Notes: generated by a model from the letters alone, not told the origin. A stretch of 64,000 nucleotides of DNA from Flavobacteriaceae bacterium (GCA_018623195.1 JAAZVY010000003.1:1-64000), one strand, 5' to 3'. Positions 1-10,116 are shown, counted from the first letter of the stretch. Program-made: numbers and translations.

Positions 1-638
1 GCCTTAATGTGCTGCATCAGACCTTCGATAGAAATATCGCGATTTCTCACATAGGCAATCGTTCCTTGGACAACCTCAGTAAGATTATGCGGAGGCATAT
101 TGGTAGCCATACCTACAGCAATACCGGCAGCTCCATTAACCAAAAGGTTTGGAACTCTTGCAGGAAGTACGGTAGGCTCTTTAAGCGTGTCGTCAAAATT
201 TAACTGATGATCAACGGTATCTTTGTCAATGTCGGCAAGCATTTCTTCAGCAATCTTTCTCATTCTTGCCTCAGTGTAACGCATTGCTGCCGGCGAATCG
301 CCATCGACCGAACCGAAGTTACCCTGACCGTCAACTAGCATGTATCTCAAACTCCATTCTTGAGCCATACGTACCATGGTATCATACACTGATGTATCCC
401 CGTGAGGGTGATATTTACCAAGTACCTCTCCCACAATTCTTGCTGATTTCTTGTATGCCGAGTTCGAGCGAACTCCGAGTTCATGCATTCCGTATAGAAC
501 GCGACGATGAACAGGTTTTAAACCATCTCTTACATCCGGTAATGCTCTTGAAACAATAACTGACATCGAGTAATCGATGTAAGCTGACTTCATTTCGTCC
601 TCAATATTGATCGAAATGAGCTTTTCTCCTTCGTTCAT
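1..638 (-). CDS. gyrA: DNA gyrase subunit A, N-terminal part (runs off the window)
   Basis: This is the first ~212 codons of the type II topoisomerase subunit that cuts and rejoins DNA during negative supercoiling. The ATG at 638 gives [20 protein letters not shown], the usual GyrA beginning. Further in are [20 protein letters not shown], the quinolone-determining stretch [10 protein letters not shown] (Thr at the Escherichia coli Ser83 position) and AAMRYTE, whose Tyr at residue 121 is the expected catalytic tyrosine. The gene continues past base 1, so breakage-reunion core and C-terminal wrapping domain are mostly missing here. It is divergent from clpC, an order common in flavobacteria. 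I see no clear -7 element upstream. Confidence 0.97.
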   Translation of the reverse strand, partial: MNEGEKLISINIEDEMKSAYIDYSMSVIVSRALPDVRDGLKPVHRRVLYGMHELGVRSNSAYKKSARIVGEVLGKYHPHGDTSVYDTMVRMAQEWSLRYMLVDGQGNFGSVDGDSPAAMRYTEARMRKIAEEMLADIDKDTVDHQLNFDDTLKEPTVLPARVPNLLVNGAAGIAVGMATNMPPHNLTEVVQGTIAYVRNRDISIEGLMQHIK

Positions 639-828
639 TGATCTACAGTATTTGCTTATAAGTTAATAGGCCAATTTACGATTAATGACTAGCGAGATCG
701 ACGAATCTAACAGGGTTTAATCAACTATTTATCAACAAACCTGAAAAGCTGTCAGGTGAATAACTCAGGGCATGAAAATTGAATAATGGTAAGAAGATTT
801 ATTAATTTAGAGATTTAATCGCGGAAGT

Positions 829-3369
829 ATGGACGATAATTTTTCACCGAGAGTTAAAGAGGTTCTCTCTCACTCTAAAGATGAGGCGCTTCGATTAGGG
901 CATGACTTTATTGGAACAGAGCACTTGCTTTTAGGTATTCTTAAAGATGGTAGCGGAAAAGCGATCAGCATTCTGGATCAGCTCGATATCGATTTAGACC
1001 ATCTCCGCAGAAAAGTAGAAATACTTAATCCTAGTACTACTGAAGGGTTGACGAGTAATGACAAGAAAAACTTGCGGTTAACTCGTCAGGCCGAACGCGC
1101 CATTAAAACAACGTTTTTAGAGGCTAAATTATTTCAAAGCACAACCATCAATACGGCACACCTTTTACTCTGTATTCTTCGAAATGAAAACGATCCAACT
1201 ACGCGTTTAATGCAGAAAATGAAAGTGGATTACGACACGGTTAAAGAGCAGTTCAAGTCGATGATCACTCAAGATGAAGATTATCTAGATAGCCCGTCGG
1301 CTGATTCGTTTTCAGAGTCTTCTGACCTGCCCGAAGAAGAAAACGCATCAAATAAGGCCTCGAGTAGTTCAAAGAAAGGAGTGAAATCAAAAACTCCTGT
1401 TCTAGATAATTTTGGAAGAGATCTAACCAAACTTGCCGAGGAAAACAAGCTAGACCCAGTAGTGGGTCGATCTAAAGAAATTGAACGAGTTTCTCAAATT
1501 TTAAGCCGAAGAAAGAAGAACAACCCATTACTCATTGGTGAACCCGGTGTAGGGAAAAGCGCCATTGCTGAAGGGCTCGCGCTACGTATTGTTCAAAAGA
1601 AAGTATCCCGTATCCTATACAACAAAAGAGTGATTACACTGGATTTAGCATCGCTGGTGGCAGGTACGAAGTATCGCGGTCAATTTGAAGAGCGTATGAA
1701 AGCGGTGATGAATGAGTTGGAAAAGAATAGAGACATCATTCTCTTTATTGATGAAATTCATACTATTGTTGGTGCCGGTGGTGCAACAGGAAGCCTAGAT
1801 GCCTCAAACATGTTTAAGCCAGCACTTGCTCGTGGAGAAGTTCAATGTATTGGAGCTACCACCCTGGATGAGTATCGTCAACACATCGAAAAAGACGGTG
1901 CCTTAGAACGTCGTTTTCAAAAAGTCATTGTGGAGCCAACCTCTATCGATGAAACCATCGAAATACTTCAGAATATTAGAGAACGTTACGAAGATCACCA
2001 TAATGTTCGCTACACTGATGAAGCCTTGGCTGCGTGCGTTAGTTTAACGAATCGATACATTAGCGATCGTTTTCTTCCAGATAAAGCAATAGATGCTCTG
2101 GACGAGGCTGGATCTCGCGTTCATATCATCAACATGAATGTTCCTAAGCAAATTCTTGAACTAGAAAAAAAGCTTGAAGATGTGCGTGTCCTTAAAAACG
2201 AAGTAGTTAAAAAACAACGATATGAAGAGGCCGCTAAATTACGTGATGATGAGAAGCGTCTAGAAAAAGAGCTAGAAGATGCTCAAGCAGCCTGGGAAGA
2301 AGAAAGTAAGCAACACCGAGAAATAGTCGACGCAGAACAAGTGGCTGATGTAGTATCGATGATGAGCGGTATCCCTGTAACCAAAATCGCAACAGCAGAA
2401 AGTAATAAGCTTGCAGAACTCCCCAATGTTTTAAAGAAGAAACTAATTGGTCAGGACGATGCAGTAGATAAAGTGGCACGTGCTATTCAAAGAAATAGAG
2501 CCGGCTTAAAAGATCCAAACAAACCTATCGGATCGTTTATATTTTTGGGTCAAACAGGTGTTGGTAAAACACAGCTAACCAAAGTGTTAGCAAGAGAACT
2601 TTTTGACAGTGAAGATGCACTTATTCGAATTGATATGAGTGAGTACATGGAGAAGTTTGCTATTTCGCGATTAGTCGGTGCACCTCCGGGATATGTCGGG
2701 TATGAAGAAGGCGGACAACTCACTGAAAAGGTGAGAAGAAAACCATATGCAGTCATCCTTCTTGACGAAATCGAAAAGGCACATCCGGATATTTTCAATA
2801 TGCTTTTACAAGTCTTAGATGATGGATATCTTACCGATAGTCTGGGCCGTAAAATCGACTTTAGAAATACAATTATCATCATGACTTCAAATATTGGAGC
2901 GCGACAGATTAAAGATTTCGGGCAAGGTGTCGGATTTGGAACTGCAGCCAAGAAAGCTCAAGAAGGAGATCACAACCGTGGAGTCATTGAAAAAGCGTTG
3001 AAGAAAGCTTTTGCTCCTGAGTTCTTGAATCGTATTGACGACGTTGTTGTGTTTAATGCCTTAGAAAAAGAGGATATCCACAAAATCATCGATATTGAGC
3101 TTAAAAAAGTCGTTCATCGCATCGAAGATTTAGGCTACAAAATTGAGCTATCTAAAGAAGCGAAAGAGTTCATCGCTGACAAAGGGTTCGATAAACAATA
3201 CGGTGCGCGTCCACTAAAAAGAGCGATTCAGAAGTATATCGAAGATTTGTTAGCCGAAGAGATTGTAAATAATCGTTTAACTGAAGGTGATCAAATAATT
3301 TTAGACCTAGAAGATTCGAAAGAGAGTCTAATCGTTCAACGATCTACGACCACCGAAAGTGCCGATTAA
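829..3369 (+). CDS. clpC: ATP-dependent Clp protease ATP-binding subunit ClpC
   Basis: This AAA+ unfoldase feeds substrates to the ClpP protease in the cytoplasm. At 846 residues it has normal ClpC length. The N-terminal double Clp_N repeat (about 1-150) is followed by an acidic and serine-rich linker. The first AAA+ module has Walker A GEPGVGKS near 237, then comes a UVR-type coiled middle region near 450-490, and the second AAA+ module has GQTGVGKT near 574 and the sensor region PEFLNRIDD near 727. No clpP or mcsB adaptor gene is in the window. It is monocistronic, ending in a strong terminator at 3448-3479. Confidence 0.97.
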   Translation: MDDNFSPRVKEVLSHSKDEALRLGHDFIGTEHLLLGILKDGSGKAISILDQLDIDLDHLRRKVEILNPSTTEGLTSNDKKNLRLTRQAERAIKTTFLEAKLFQSTTINTAHLLLCILRNENDPTTRLMQKMKVDYDTVKEQFKSMITQDEDYLDSPSADSFSESSDLPEEENASNKASSSSKKGVKSKTPVLDNFGRDLTKLAEENKLDPVVGRSKEIERVSQILSRRKKNNPLLIGEPGVGKSAIAEGLALRIVQKKVSRILYNKRVITLDLASLVAGTKYRGQFEERMKAVMNELEKNRDIILFIDEIHTIVGAGGATGSLDASNMFKPALARGEVQCIGATTLDEYRQHIEKDGALERRFQKVIVEPTSIDETIEILQNIRERYEDHHNVRYTDEALAACVSLTNRYISDRFLPDKAIDALDEAGSRVHIINMNVPKQILELEKKLEDVRVLKNEVVKKQRYEEAAKLRDDEKRLEKELEDAQAAWEEESKQHREIVDAEQVADVVSMMSGIPVTKIATAESNKLAELPNVLKKKLIGQDDAVDKVARAIQRNRAGLKDPNKPIGSFIFLGQTGVGKTQLTKVLARELFDSEDALIRIDMSEYMEKFAISRLVGAPPGYVGYEEGGQLTEKVRRKPYAVILLDEIEKAHPDIFNMLLQVLDDGYLTDSLGRKIDFRNTIIIMTSNIGARQIKDFGQGVGFGTAAKKAQEGDHNRGVIEKALKKAFAPEFLNRIDDVVVFNALEKEDIHKIIDIELKKVVHRIEDLGYKIELSKEAKEFIADKGFDKQYGARPLKRAIQKYIEDLLAEEIVNNRLTEGDQIILDLEDSKESLIVQRSTTTESAD

Positions 3370-3447
3370 AGATTAAACAAAATGCAGCGTTTCGACAGAT
3401 CTGCTGCAGAAGAAGTAATAATTCTAGACTGAAAATAGAATTATGTT

Positions 3448-3479
3448 AAAAAGAGTACGGGTTTCTGTACTCTTTTTTT
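3448..3479 (+). terminator. Intrinsic terminator between clpC and thrA
   Basis: An 11-bp stem of AAAAAGAGTAC and its exact complement closes an 8-base loop and runs straight into a T tract ending at 3479. It sits 78 bases after clpC and 37 bases before thrA. It most simply ends clpC mRNA, but a short reading frame crosses it into thrA (see findings), so attenuation of thrA cannot be excluded. Confidence 0.85.
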
Positions 3480-3516
3480 GTTTTGAAGTACTTTGCTCGC
3501 TTAGAATTAATCAATC

Positions 3517-5970
3517 ATGATCGTATTAAAATTTGGAGGTAGTTCTGTAGCCGATTCAGAACGCCTTGACAAGGTGGTAAAAATTATAAAATCTCATGCA
3601 GAAAATGACCGCGTAACGGTTATAGTTTCAGCGTTCGGAAACACCACTAATCTTTTAACTACGGCCCTTCAATCGGCTTCAATACAAGACAAGGAGTACG
3701 TAGATTCACTAGATAGTGTTTTTGCTAAAGTAGATGCCATTTCTGAAAGCCTTGAGCTTTCTGAGACTGCGACAAATTCAATTACTAGATATAAGGAAGA
3801 GCTTTCGAAAATGCTAGAAGGAGTGTTTTTAACTAGAGAAGCAGGGCCTCGAATTACCGATAAAGTATTGGGAACAGGCGAACTTTTTTCTTCTTTACTC
3901 CTGGCTGAAAAGCTCAATAGCTCAGGAAGTAAGGCGATTTGGAAAAACTCTTACAATTTTATCAAAGTAAGTGACGAAAACGGTGAAAAAAAGGTGATGC
4001 AAAAATCTTCTTATCGTTCGATGCAAACTTTACTAGAACATAATGAAGTTGTTGTACTTCCAGGTTTTATCGCAAGTACTGAAAATGGAGTTCCCACTAC
4101 CCTAGGGCGAGGAGGGTCTGATTTTTCCGCCGCACTTTATTCAGCAGGACTAGAAGCAAGTAAACTCTTCATCTATACCGACGTAAGCGGGATTTATACA
4201 GCAGATCCAAGAGTCGTAAAACAAGCACGACCCGTTGAAAAACTTTCCTATCGCGAGGCTTTAGAGTTATCGCATTTTGGAGCTAAGGTATTGTACGCCC
4301 CATCAGTACAACCTGCTTTTGAGAAAAAAATCCCTATTTACATTAAAAACACCTTTGAGCCCGATGCTCAAGGAACACTAATTCAGGATCTTGCAACCGA
4401 TGAGAATACAACCACCGTAAGTGGTATTACTCATTTAGAGTCTATTTCTTTGATTACTGTTGAGGGCGCCGGTATGATTGGACGATTCGGATTCGCCAAA
4501 CGCTTTTTCGAAGCCATAGGTAATGAAAGAATTAATATTATATTAATTACCCAAGCCTCTTCAGAATACTCATTGTGTGTAGCTGTAGCTACAGAAGACG
4601 CACACCGAGCAAAAGCAGTAATCGATCGAGAGTTTGCGCTAGAAATCGAGACGCGCAGAATACAGCCGGTGACTGTAGTTTCTGATTTAAGTATTGTTGC
4701 ACTAGTTGGAGAGCAAATGAAGAGTCATACTGGAGTAAGCGGCAAACTCTTTAGCAGTCTAGGAGCCAATAACATCAACATCGTAGCCATCGCACAAGGT
4801 TCATCGGAGCGAAACATCTCCTTTGTCATCGAACAAAAGAATGTCAAGAAAGCGCTGAACACGATTCATGAACGTTTCTTTGAGCGTCAACGAAAGCAAG
4901 TCAATCTATTTGTTGTTGGTGTTGGAACCGTCGGTTCTCGCCTATTAAATATTCTCAACAATCAAAAAGAGCACTTGCTCGAAAAACTATCGATTGACCT
5001 TCGTGTTGTAGGAATTAGCAATTCTAGAACTATGAGTTTCATACCTGGCGGGCATCACCTAGAAGATTGGAAAAAACCACTCGAGTCAGGTAAACCTGCA
5101 AGTATAGAGACCTTCATAAGCACCATAACAGAGCTCAATCTACGCAACAGTATTTTTATCGACAATACAGCGAGTGACCTCGTTGCTAGCACCTATTATC
5201 GACTATTATCCCAAGGAATTGGGGTCGTTACCTGCAACAAAATCGCGTGCTCTTCAGACCTAGACAACTATAAAACCCTACAGAAAGAAAGTATAAGAGG
5301 ACAAGTTCCTTTCTTCTATGAAACCAATGTAGGTGCAGGATTACCCATCATAGACACCCTTAAAAATCTCATTGATTCTGGAGATTCAGTAAACGCTATA
5401 ACTGCGGTTCTTTCAGGAAGTTTAAATTTCATTTTCGATACGTATAACGGGACCGAACCTTTCGAATCGATTGTTCGACAAGCAATGACGGGTGGATACA
5501 CCGAACCAGATCCAAGAATCGATCTGAGCGGTCTCGATGTAAAGAGAAAGCTATTGATCTTGGCACGAGAAAGTGGTTATCCATTAGAAATTGAGGATAT
5601 CAAAACAGCTCCTTTTCTCCCTGAAAAGGCTGCAAATGCAACGAGTGTCGATGCGTTTTTAGACGCACTAAAAGAAAACGAATCTCATTTTCAATCGCTC
5701 TTCGAGAGTGCTAATAGTAAAGGAAATAAACTGAAGTTTGTGGCCGAGCTTTATAAAGACGAAAATGATCAACTCATTACTAAAGTCGGGCTAAAAGCGG
5801 TCTCCCCTGATTCAGATTACTACAACCTTTCAGGAAGTGACAATATTCTGATTCTATATACGGATCGTTACCGATCTCAACCCCTTGTCATCAAAGGAGC
5901 CGGGGCCGGAGCAGATGTAACCGCCTCAGGTTTATTTGGGGATATTATTAGAGCAAGCAATCAACGATGA
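3517..5970 (+). CDS. thrA: Bifunctional aspartate kinase / homoserine dehydrogenase I
   Basis: It catalyses the first and third steps from aspartate to threonine: aspartate phosphorylation and reduction of aspartate semialdehyde to homoserine. The kinase domain begins with KFGGSSVADS at residue 4. Two ACT regulatory modules occupy about 310-450 and should bind threonine. The dehydrogenase starts near 460 with the NAD(P) motif GVGTVG at 468-473. Its length of 817 residues matches fused ThrA proteins. It overlaps thrB by the ATGA junction and heads a thrA-thrB-thrC operon. A near-consensus -7 element, TACTTTG, lies at 3489-3495 and lacks one base of TAnnTTTG. Confidence 0.97.
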   Translation: MIVLKFGGSSVADSERLDKVVKIIKSHAENDRVTVIVSAFGNTTNLLTTALQSASIQDKEYVDSLDSVFAKVDAISESLELSETATNSITRYKEELSKMLEGVFLTREAGPRITDKVLGTGELFSSLLLAEKLNSSGSKAIWKNSYNFIKVSDENGEKKVMQKSSYRSMQTLLEHNEVVVLPGFIASTENGVPTTLGRGGSDFSAALYSAGLEASKLFIYTDVSGIYTADPRVVKQARPVEKLSYREALELSHFGAKVLYAPSVQPAFEKKIPIYIKNTFEPDAQGTLIQDLATDENTTTVSGITHLESISLITVEGAGMIGRFGFAKRFFEAIGNERINIILITQASSEYSLCVAVATEDAHRAKAVIDREFALEIETRRIQPVTVVSDLSIVALVGEQMKSHTGVSGKLFSSLGANNINIVAIAQGSSERNISFVIEQKNVKKALNTIHERFFERQRKQVNLFVVGVGTVGSRLLNILNNQKEHLLEKLSIDLRVVGISNSRTMSFIPGGHHLEDWKKPLESGKPASIETFISTITELNLRNSIFIDNTASDLVASTYYRLLSQGIGVVTCNKIACSSDLDNYKTLQKESIRGQVPFFYETNVGAGLPIIDTLKNLIDSGDSVNAITAVLSGSLNFIFDTYNGTEPFESIVRQAMTGGYTEPDPRIDLSGLDVKRKLLILARESGYPLEIEDIKTAPFLPEKAANATSVDAFLDALKENESHFQSLFESANSKGNKLKFVAELYKDENDQLITKVGLKAVSPDSDYYNLSGSDNILILYTDRYRSQPLVIKGAGAGADVTASGLFGDIIRASNQR

Positions 5971-6896
5971 AAAACACTATTCGCATATGGTGTCCTGCTT
6001 CTGTAGCTAACATTAATGTTGGATTTGATGCACTGGGTTTTTGTCTTTCTGACGCCGGTGATGAAATTATTGCTGAACGCGTTGATAGCCCTGGCATTCA
6101 TCTCGGAGAACTAAAAGGATTTCCTACCCCCAATAAGCCCGAAGAAAATGTTGCCTTTGTGGCAGCTAATTCGGTTTATCGAGCTGCCAAAGAACCGAAC
6201 ATCGGGATTCGACTAAACATTGATAAAAGAATTAAGCCAGGTAGTGGGGTCGGAAGTAGTGCAGCAAGCGCCGTCGGAGCTGCCTTTGCTGTAAATGAGC
6301 TACTCGGTAAACCATTTACCAAAGAAGAATTACTACCCTTTTGCATCGACGGTGAGGCTATTGCTAGTAAAACTAGGCATGCTGATAATATTGCTCCGAC
6401 GCTCTTAGGAGGATTTTGCTTAGTGGTCACTCAAGACGATCATTTGGCAGTAAGTCTAGAAACCAATTTAGATCTACATTACGTAGTTGCGCATCAACAG
6501 ATTGAGATTAAAACCTCTACTTCTAGAACGGTAATACCCCATGAAATCCCTTTAGAGACAGCGATCAAACAATGGAGTAATCTCGGAGGCTTTACGGCTG
6601 CTTTATTCAAAAACGATAAAGATTTACTCGCCTATTGTGCGAAAGACTTTGTGGTAGAGACTCACCGAAAGTCACAAATTCCTCACTTTGATGAGCTGAA
6701 AGAATTAGCAGTAGCGAATGGAGCTTTAATTTTTGGGATTTCTGGCTCAGGACCCTCGGTATTTGCCTTATGTGAAAGTGATCAAAGCGCAAAGGCAGTA
6801 AAGGAATCCTTTGATCAGCTTTTAACTAAAAAAGAACATGCCTACCATCTATATTCTGGTAGCGTAGATAAAAAAGGAGTTCATGAACTACTATAA
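5967..6896 (+). CDS. thrB: Homoserine kinase
   Basis: This GHMP-family kinase phosphorylates homoserine on its hydroxyl, the fourth step to threonine. The family's glycine-rich ATP loop is clear as PGSGVGSSAA at residues 91-100. The N-terminal ASVANINVGFDALGF and the C-terminal ISGSGPSVFAL are further GHMP motifs. At 309 residues it has the usual length. The ATG overlaps the thrA stop (ATGA), and its own 3' end overlaps thrC by 14 bases, so the three enzymes are probably translationally coupled. Confidence 0.97.
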   Translation: MKNTIRIWCPASVANINVGFDALGFCLSDAGDEIIAERVDSPGIHLGELKGFPTPNKPEENVAFVAANSVYRAAKEPNIGIRLNIDKRIKPGSGVGSSAASAVGAAFAVNELLGKPFTKEELLPFCIDGEAIASKTRHADNIAPTLLGGFCLVVTQDDHLAVSLETNLDLHYVVAHQQIEIKTSTSRTVIPHEIPLETAIKQWSNLGGFTAALFKNDKDLLAYCAKDFVVETHRKSQIPHFDELKELAVANGALIFGISGSGPSVFALCESDQSAKAVKESFDQLLTKKEHAYHLYSGSVDKKGVHELL

Positions 6897-8181
6897 TTTA
6901 GGTTCACGTTCGATCGTCACTTCCTTTAGTGACGCTGTTATTCAAGGAATCGCACCCGACCGATCACTCTATTTTCCTGAGCGAATTCCTCAACTTTCGG
7001 CCGATCTTTTAAAAGATATCGCTGATATTCCACTCATTGAATTAGCGATAGAAGCAATGCACCCCTTTACTTCGCCAGATCTTAGTAAAAAAGAGCTAAA
7101 ACTAATTCTCGAAAACACCTTAGACTTTGAATTTCCATTAGTAGAAGTTGGTCCCCATTATACTTTAGAATTATTTCATGGCCCTACACTAGCATTCAAG
7201 GATGTCGGTGCTCGATTTATGGCGCAATGTCTAGGTAAGTTCGCGGGTCGAAAAAACTGGAGTTCTAAGACGACGGTTCTTGTGGCGACCTCAGGAGATA
7301 CTGGCGGTGCGGTTGCCAACGGATTTCTAGGTGTTGAAGGTGTCGATGTTGTTATTCTGTTCCCTGAAGGAAAAGTAAGTGAGGTACAGGAACTTCAAAT
7401 GACTACCTTAGGTCAGAATATCACAGCACTTGAAGTTAAAGGAAGCTTTGATGATTGTCAGTCCTATGTAAAGTCAGCTTTCGTTGATAAGGATCTAGTT
7501 AGTCACAGAAGGCTTACCTCTGCGAATAGCATTAACGTGGCACGCTGGTTACCTCAAATGCTTTATTATTTTGCCGCCTATCAAAACTTGAGAAAGCTTG
7601 GAGACTCGAGAACACCAGTATTTTCAGTTCCTTCAGGGAATTTCGGGAATATTTGTGCAGGGATGATGGCTAAAGAAATCGGGTTACCCCTAGAACGTTT
7701 TATCGCTGCAACTAATGTCAATGATACCGTAGTTCGCTATTTAAATAGCAAGGTCTACGAACCTAGACCTACTACTCCTACCCTCTCTAACGCAATGGAT
7801 GTTAGTGACCCCTCTAACTTTATCCGAATCGAAGAGTTGTTTAAAAAACAAAAACTAGAGCGCGTGATTCAGGCGTACCGTTTTGACGATTCCCAAACAT
7901 TGGAAGCCATGAAACATCTTTTCAAGGAGTACGCATATGTCGCCGATCCTCATGGGGCTATTGGCTACTTAGGCTTAGAAGCTGACCCTATTGATCCTTC
8001 TTCAGAAGTCGGTATTTTTCTTGAAACCGCTCATCCAGTGAAATTTGACGGAGCAGTGAAAAAGGCTATCAACAAGGAAGTGGTAGAGCCCGAGAGTGTT
8101 AAACGATTACGTTCTCTTGAAAAAGTTTCGAAAAAAATAGAATCATATACTGATCTCAAAGACTTATTAAGCAGTAATTAA
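6883..8181 (+). CDS. thrC: Threonine synthase
   Basis: This PLP enzyme converts O-phosphohomoserine to threonine and ends the pathway encoded by the two preceding genes. The PLP lysine is in HGPTLAFKDVG (Lys106). The phosphate-binding loop follows as ATSGDTGGAVANGF, and SVPSGNFGNICAG is another family signature. The 432-residue length and the N-terminal YNLGSRS pattern match the class found in E. coli and Bacteroidota. The start codon lies inside the thrB coding region. gcvT follows after 26 bases. Confidence 0.97.
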   Translation: MNYYNLGSRSIVTSFSDAVIQGIAPDRSLYFPERIPQLSADLLKDIADIPLIELAIEAMHPFTSPDLSKKELKLILENTLDFEFPLVEVGPHYTLELFHGPTLAFKDVGARFMAQCLGKFAGRKNWSSKTTVLVATSGDTGGAVANGFLGVEGVDVVILFPEGKVSEVQELQMTTLGQNITALEVKGSFDDCQSYVKSAFVDKDLVSHRRLTSANSINVARWLPQMLYYFAAYQNLRKLGDSRTPVFSVPSGNFGNICAGMMAKEIGLPLERFIAATNVNDTVVRYLNSKVYEPRPTTPTLSNAMDVSDPSNFIRIEELFKKQKLERVIQAYRFDDSQTLEAMKHLFKEYAYVADPHGAIGYLGLEADPIDPSSEVGIFLETAHPVKFDGAVKKAINKEVVEPESVKRLRSLEKVSKKIESYTDLKDLLSSN

Positions 8182-8207
8182 TCGCTAATTTTATACAAAA
8201 TTTAGTG

Positions 8208-9281
8208 ATGAAGAAAACTGCACTTTACGATAAGCATGTGGCCTTAGGTGCCAAAATGGTTGAATTTGCCGGTTTCCAAATGCCGGTTTCTTATGAAGGA
8301 ATTCAATTAGAACACAAAGCAGTAAGGGAAAATGCTGGTGTATTTGATGTTTCGCATATGGGCGAATTTTTCATCGAAGGCCCAAAAGCGCAAGAATTAC
8401 TAAATCGAGTATGTAGTAACGATACTGCTAAGCTCAAAATTGGCGCCGCTCAGTACAACTACTTTCCTAACTACAATGATGGAATTGTTGACGATTTAAT
8501 CGTTTATAAAATGGATGAAGAGAAGTTCATGTTAGTGGTGAATGCCTCTAACATTGAAAAAGACTGGGCTCATATTAGTAAAGAAAATGAATCGATTGGC
8601 GCATTACTTAGAAATGAGTCTGACAACTATTCACTTCTTGCAGTTCAAGGACCAAAGGCAGCTGAAATACTACAATCCTTTACCTCATATGACCTTAGCA
8701 GTGTTCCCTTTTATCACTTTATTGAGGGGTCTCTTTCAGGAATCAATGATCTAATAATCTCAGCGACGGGTTACACCGGGTCAGGAGGCTTTGAGATCTA
8801 TTGTAAAAATGACACCATCGATGCACTCTGGGACCTGATTATAGAAGCCGGGATTAAACCGATAGGTCTTGCCGCTAGAGACACCTTGCGTTTAGAAATG
8901 GGTTACTGTCTCTATGGTAATGATATTGATGAAACTACACATCCGATCGAAGCAGGCCTAGGCTGGGTAACTAAATTCAATCATGAATTCATCAATAAAG
9001 AGAAGATCGAGAAAGACAAAGAACAAGGGGTCGCTAATAGATTGGTAGGTTTTAAGATGATTGACAAAGGAATTCCAAGACACGACTATGAAATCTGCGA
9101 TGAAGAAGGCACAAGAATCGGACGAGTAACTTCAGGCACCAGTTCTCCTTCTTTAGGTTATGGTATTGGTTTGGGTTATGTAACCACCAATAAGGCAGTG
9201 GCTGGTTCCAAAGTATTTATTCAGGTACGCAACAAATCCTTAGAAGCTGAAGTAGTCAAACTGCCCTTTTACAAGGCTTGA
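8208..9281 (+). CDS. gcvT: Aminomethyltransferase (glycine cleavage system T protein)
   Basis: T protein of the glycine cleavage system; it moves the methylene group from aminomethyl-lipoyl H protein to tetrahydrofolate and releases ammonia. The order of motifs is typical: HVALGAKMVEFAGFQMPVSY at the start, FDVSHMGEF near 47, SATGYTGSGGFEIY in the folate domain, and RLEMGYCLYGND. ATG at 8208 is preferred to the GTG one codon earlier. An AT-rich imperfect hairpin (8185-8205) sits directly before the start. gcvP and gcvH are not in the window. The stop overlaps the next ATG. Confidence 0.96.
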   Translation: MKKTALYDKHVALGAKMVEFAGFQMPVSYEGIQLEHKAVRENAGVFDVSHMGEFFIEGPKAQELLNRVCSNDTAKLKIGAAQYNYFPNYNDGIVDDLIVYKMDEEKFMLVVNASNIEKDWAHISKENESIGALLRNESDNYSLLAVQGPKAAEILQSFTSYDLSSVPFYHFIEGSLSGINDLIISATGYTGSGGFEIYCKNDTIDALWDLIIEAGIKPIGLAARDTLRLEMGYCLYGNDIDETTHPIEAGLGWVTKFNHEFINKEKIEKDKEQGVANRLVGFKMIDKGIPRHDYEICDEEGTRIGRVTSGTSSPSLGYGIGLGYVTTNKAVAGSKVFIQVRNKSLEAEVVKLPFYKA

Positions 9282-10099
9282 TGAATAAACATCGGATATT
9301 AATTCTAGGGGGTAGTGGCTTCATCGGCCAGAAACTCTACAAAGAATTAAGTCCTTTTATCAATACCTACGCCACCTTTTGTCATCATCAAGAATTCGAG
9401 AACAATCATCGATACTTCTCCTTTGATGTGAGTGAAGACGACATTGTACCCCTATTAGATGAGATTAAGCCCACCCAAATTATCTCGCTACTGAGAGGAC
9501 CTTATGCACATTTAGTATTAACTCATAAGCACATTATTGAATGGCTAGGCAGTCATAAAGCTCAAATTATATTTATGAGCTCTGCGAACGTTTTTGATGC
9601 CTATACTCAGTTCCCGAATTATGAAAATGACAAGACCCTCTCGGTGAGTCCGCAAGGAAAATACCAGATACAGATTGAAAACAGCCTAATGAAATTACCT
9701 GAACGCAAATGGACCATTCTGCGCGTTCCTATGATCTTTGGAAATCAGTCGCCTAGACTACAAGAATTAAAATCCCAAATCTTGCAAGGTGAGGCGATCG
9801 AGGTATTTCCCAACTTATCGTTGAATGTAACTTTCGCAGATAAATTAGCACAGCAAATTCATTACATCATCAATCGAAACAAAAAAGGGATACTACATCT
9901 CGGCAGCAGAGATCTTTGCTTACATGAAGATTTCATTCGAAGCTTAATTGATCGATTGGGCAACTTTCACCCCACCTTAAAGCGAGTATATACCACCAAT
10001 GATATCCGTTACTCAGCTGTAATCTCTAAAGACAGACCCCTACCTAAGTACCTTCAATTCGACATTAATGATGTAATAAGGCATCATCACCCTATTTAA
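9281..10099 (+). CDS. NAD(P)-dependent extended SDR / RmlD-like protein
   Basis: A Rossmann-fold protein of the NAD-dependent epimerase/dehydratase or dTDP-4-dehydrorhamnose reductase type. The nucleotide motif GGSGFIG is near residue 9, and the MSSANVFD strand and the RVPMIFG segment follow the extended-SDR plan. The active-site YxxxK is not intact: the expected place reads KYQIQIE, with Ile where Lys should be. It may therefore be a binding or atypical enzyme. The ATG at 9281 overlaps the gcvT stop; a TTG one codon earlier is less likely. Substrate unknown. Confidence 0.75.
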   Translation: MNKHRILILGGSGFIGQKLYKELSPFINTYATFCHHQEFENNHRYFSFDVSEDDIVPLLDEIKPTQIISLLRGPYAHLVLTHKHIIEWLGSHKAQIIFMSSANVFDAYTQFPNYENDKTLSVSPQGKYQIQIENSLMKLPERKWTILRVPMIFGNQSPRLQELKSQILQGEAIEVFPNLSLNVTFADKLAQQIHYIINRNKKGILHLGSRDLCLHEDFIRSLIDRLGNFHPTLKRVYTTNDIRYSAVISKDRPLPKYLQFDINDVIRHHHPI

Positions 10100-10116
10100 A
10101 GGATAGGCAATTTTAT

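Noticed and set aside
1..638. Thr at the quinolone-determining position of GyrA
   Set aside because: Thr or Ser here is a normal state in many bacteria, so resistance cannot be inferred.
2234..2951. Frames opposite clpC
   Set aside because: They lie wholly within clpC and carry no domain, start context or promoter.
8182..8207. Hairpin before gcvT as a glycine riboswitch
   Set aside because: The spacer is 26 bases, far too short for the aptamer, and none of its conserved sequence is present.
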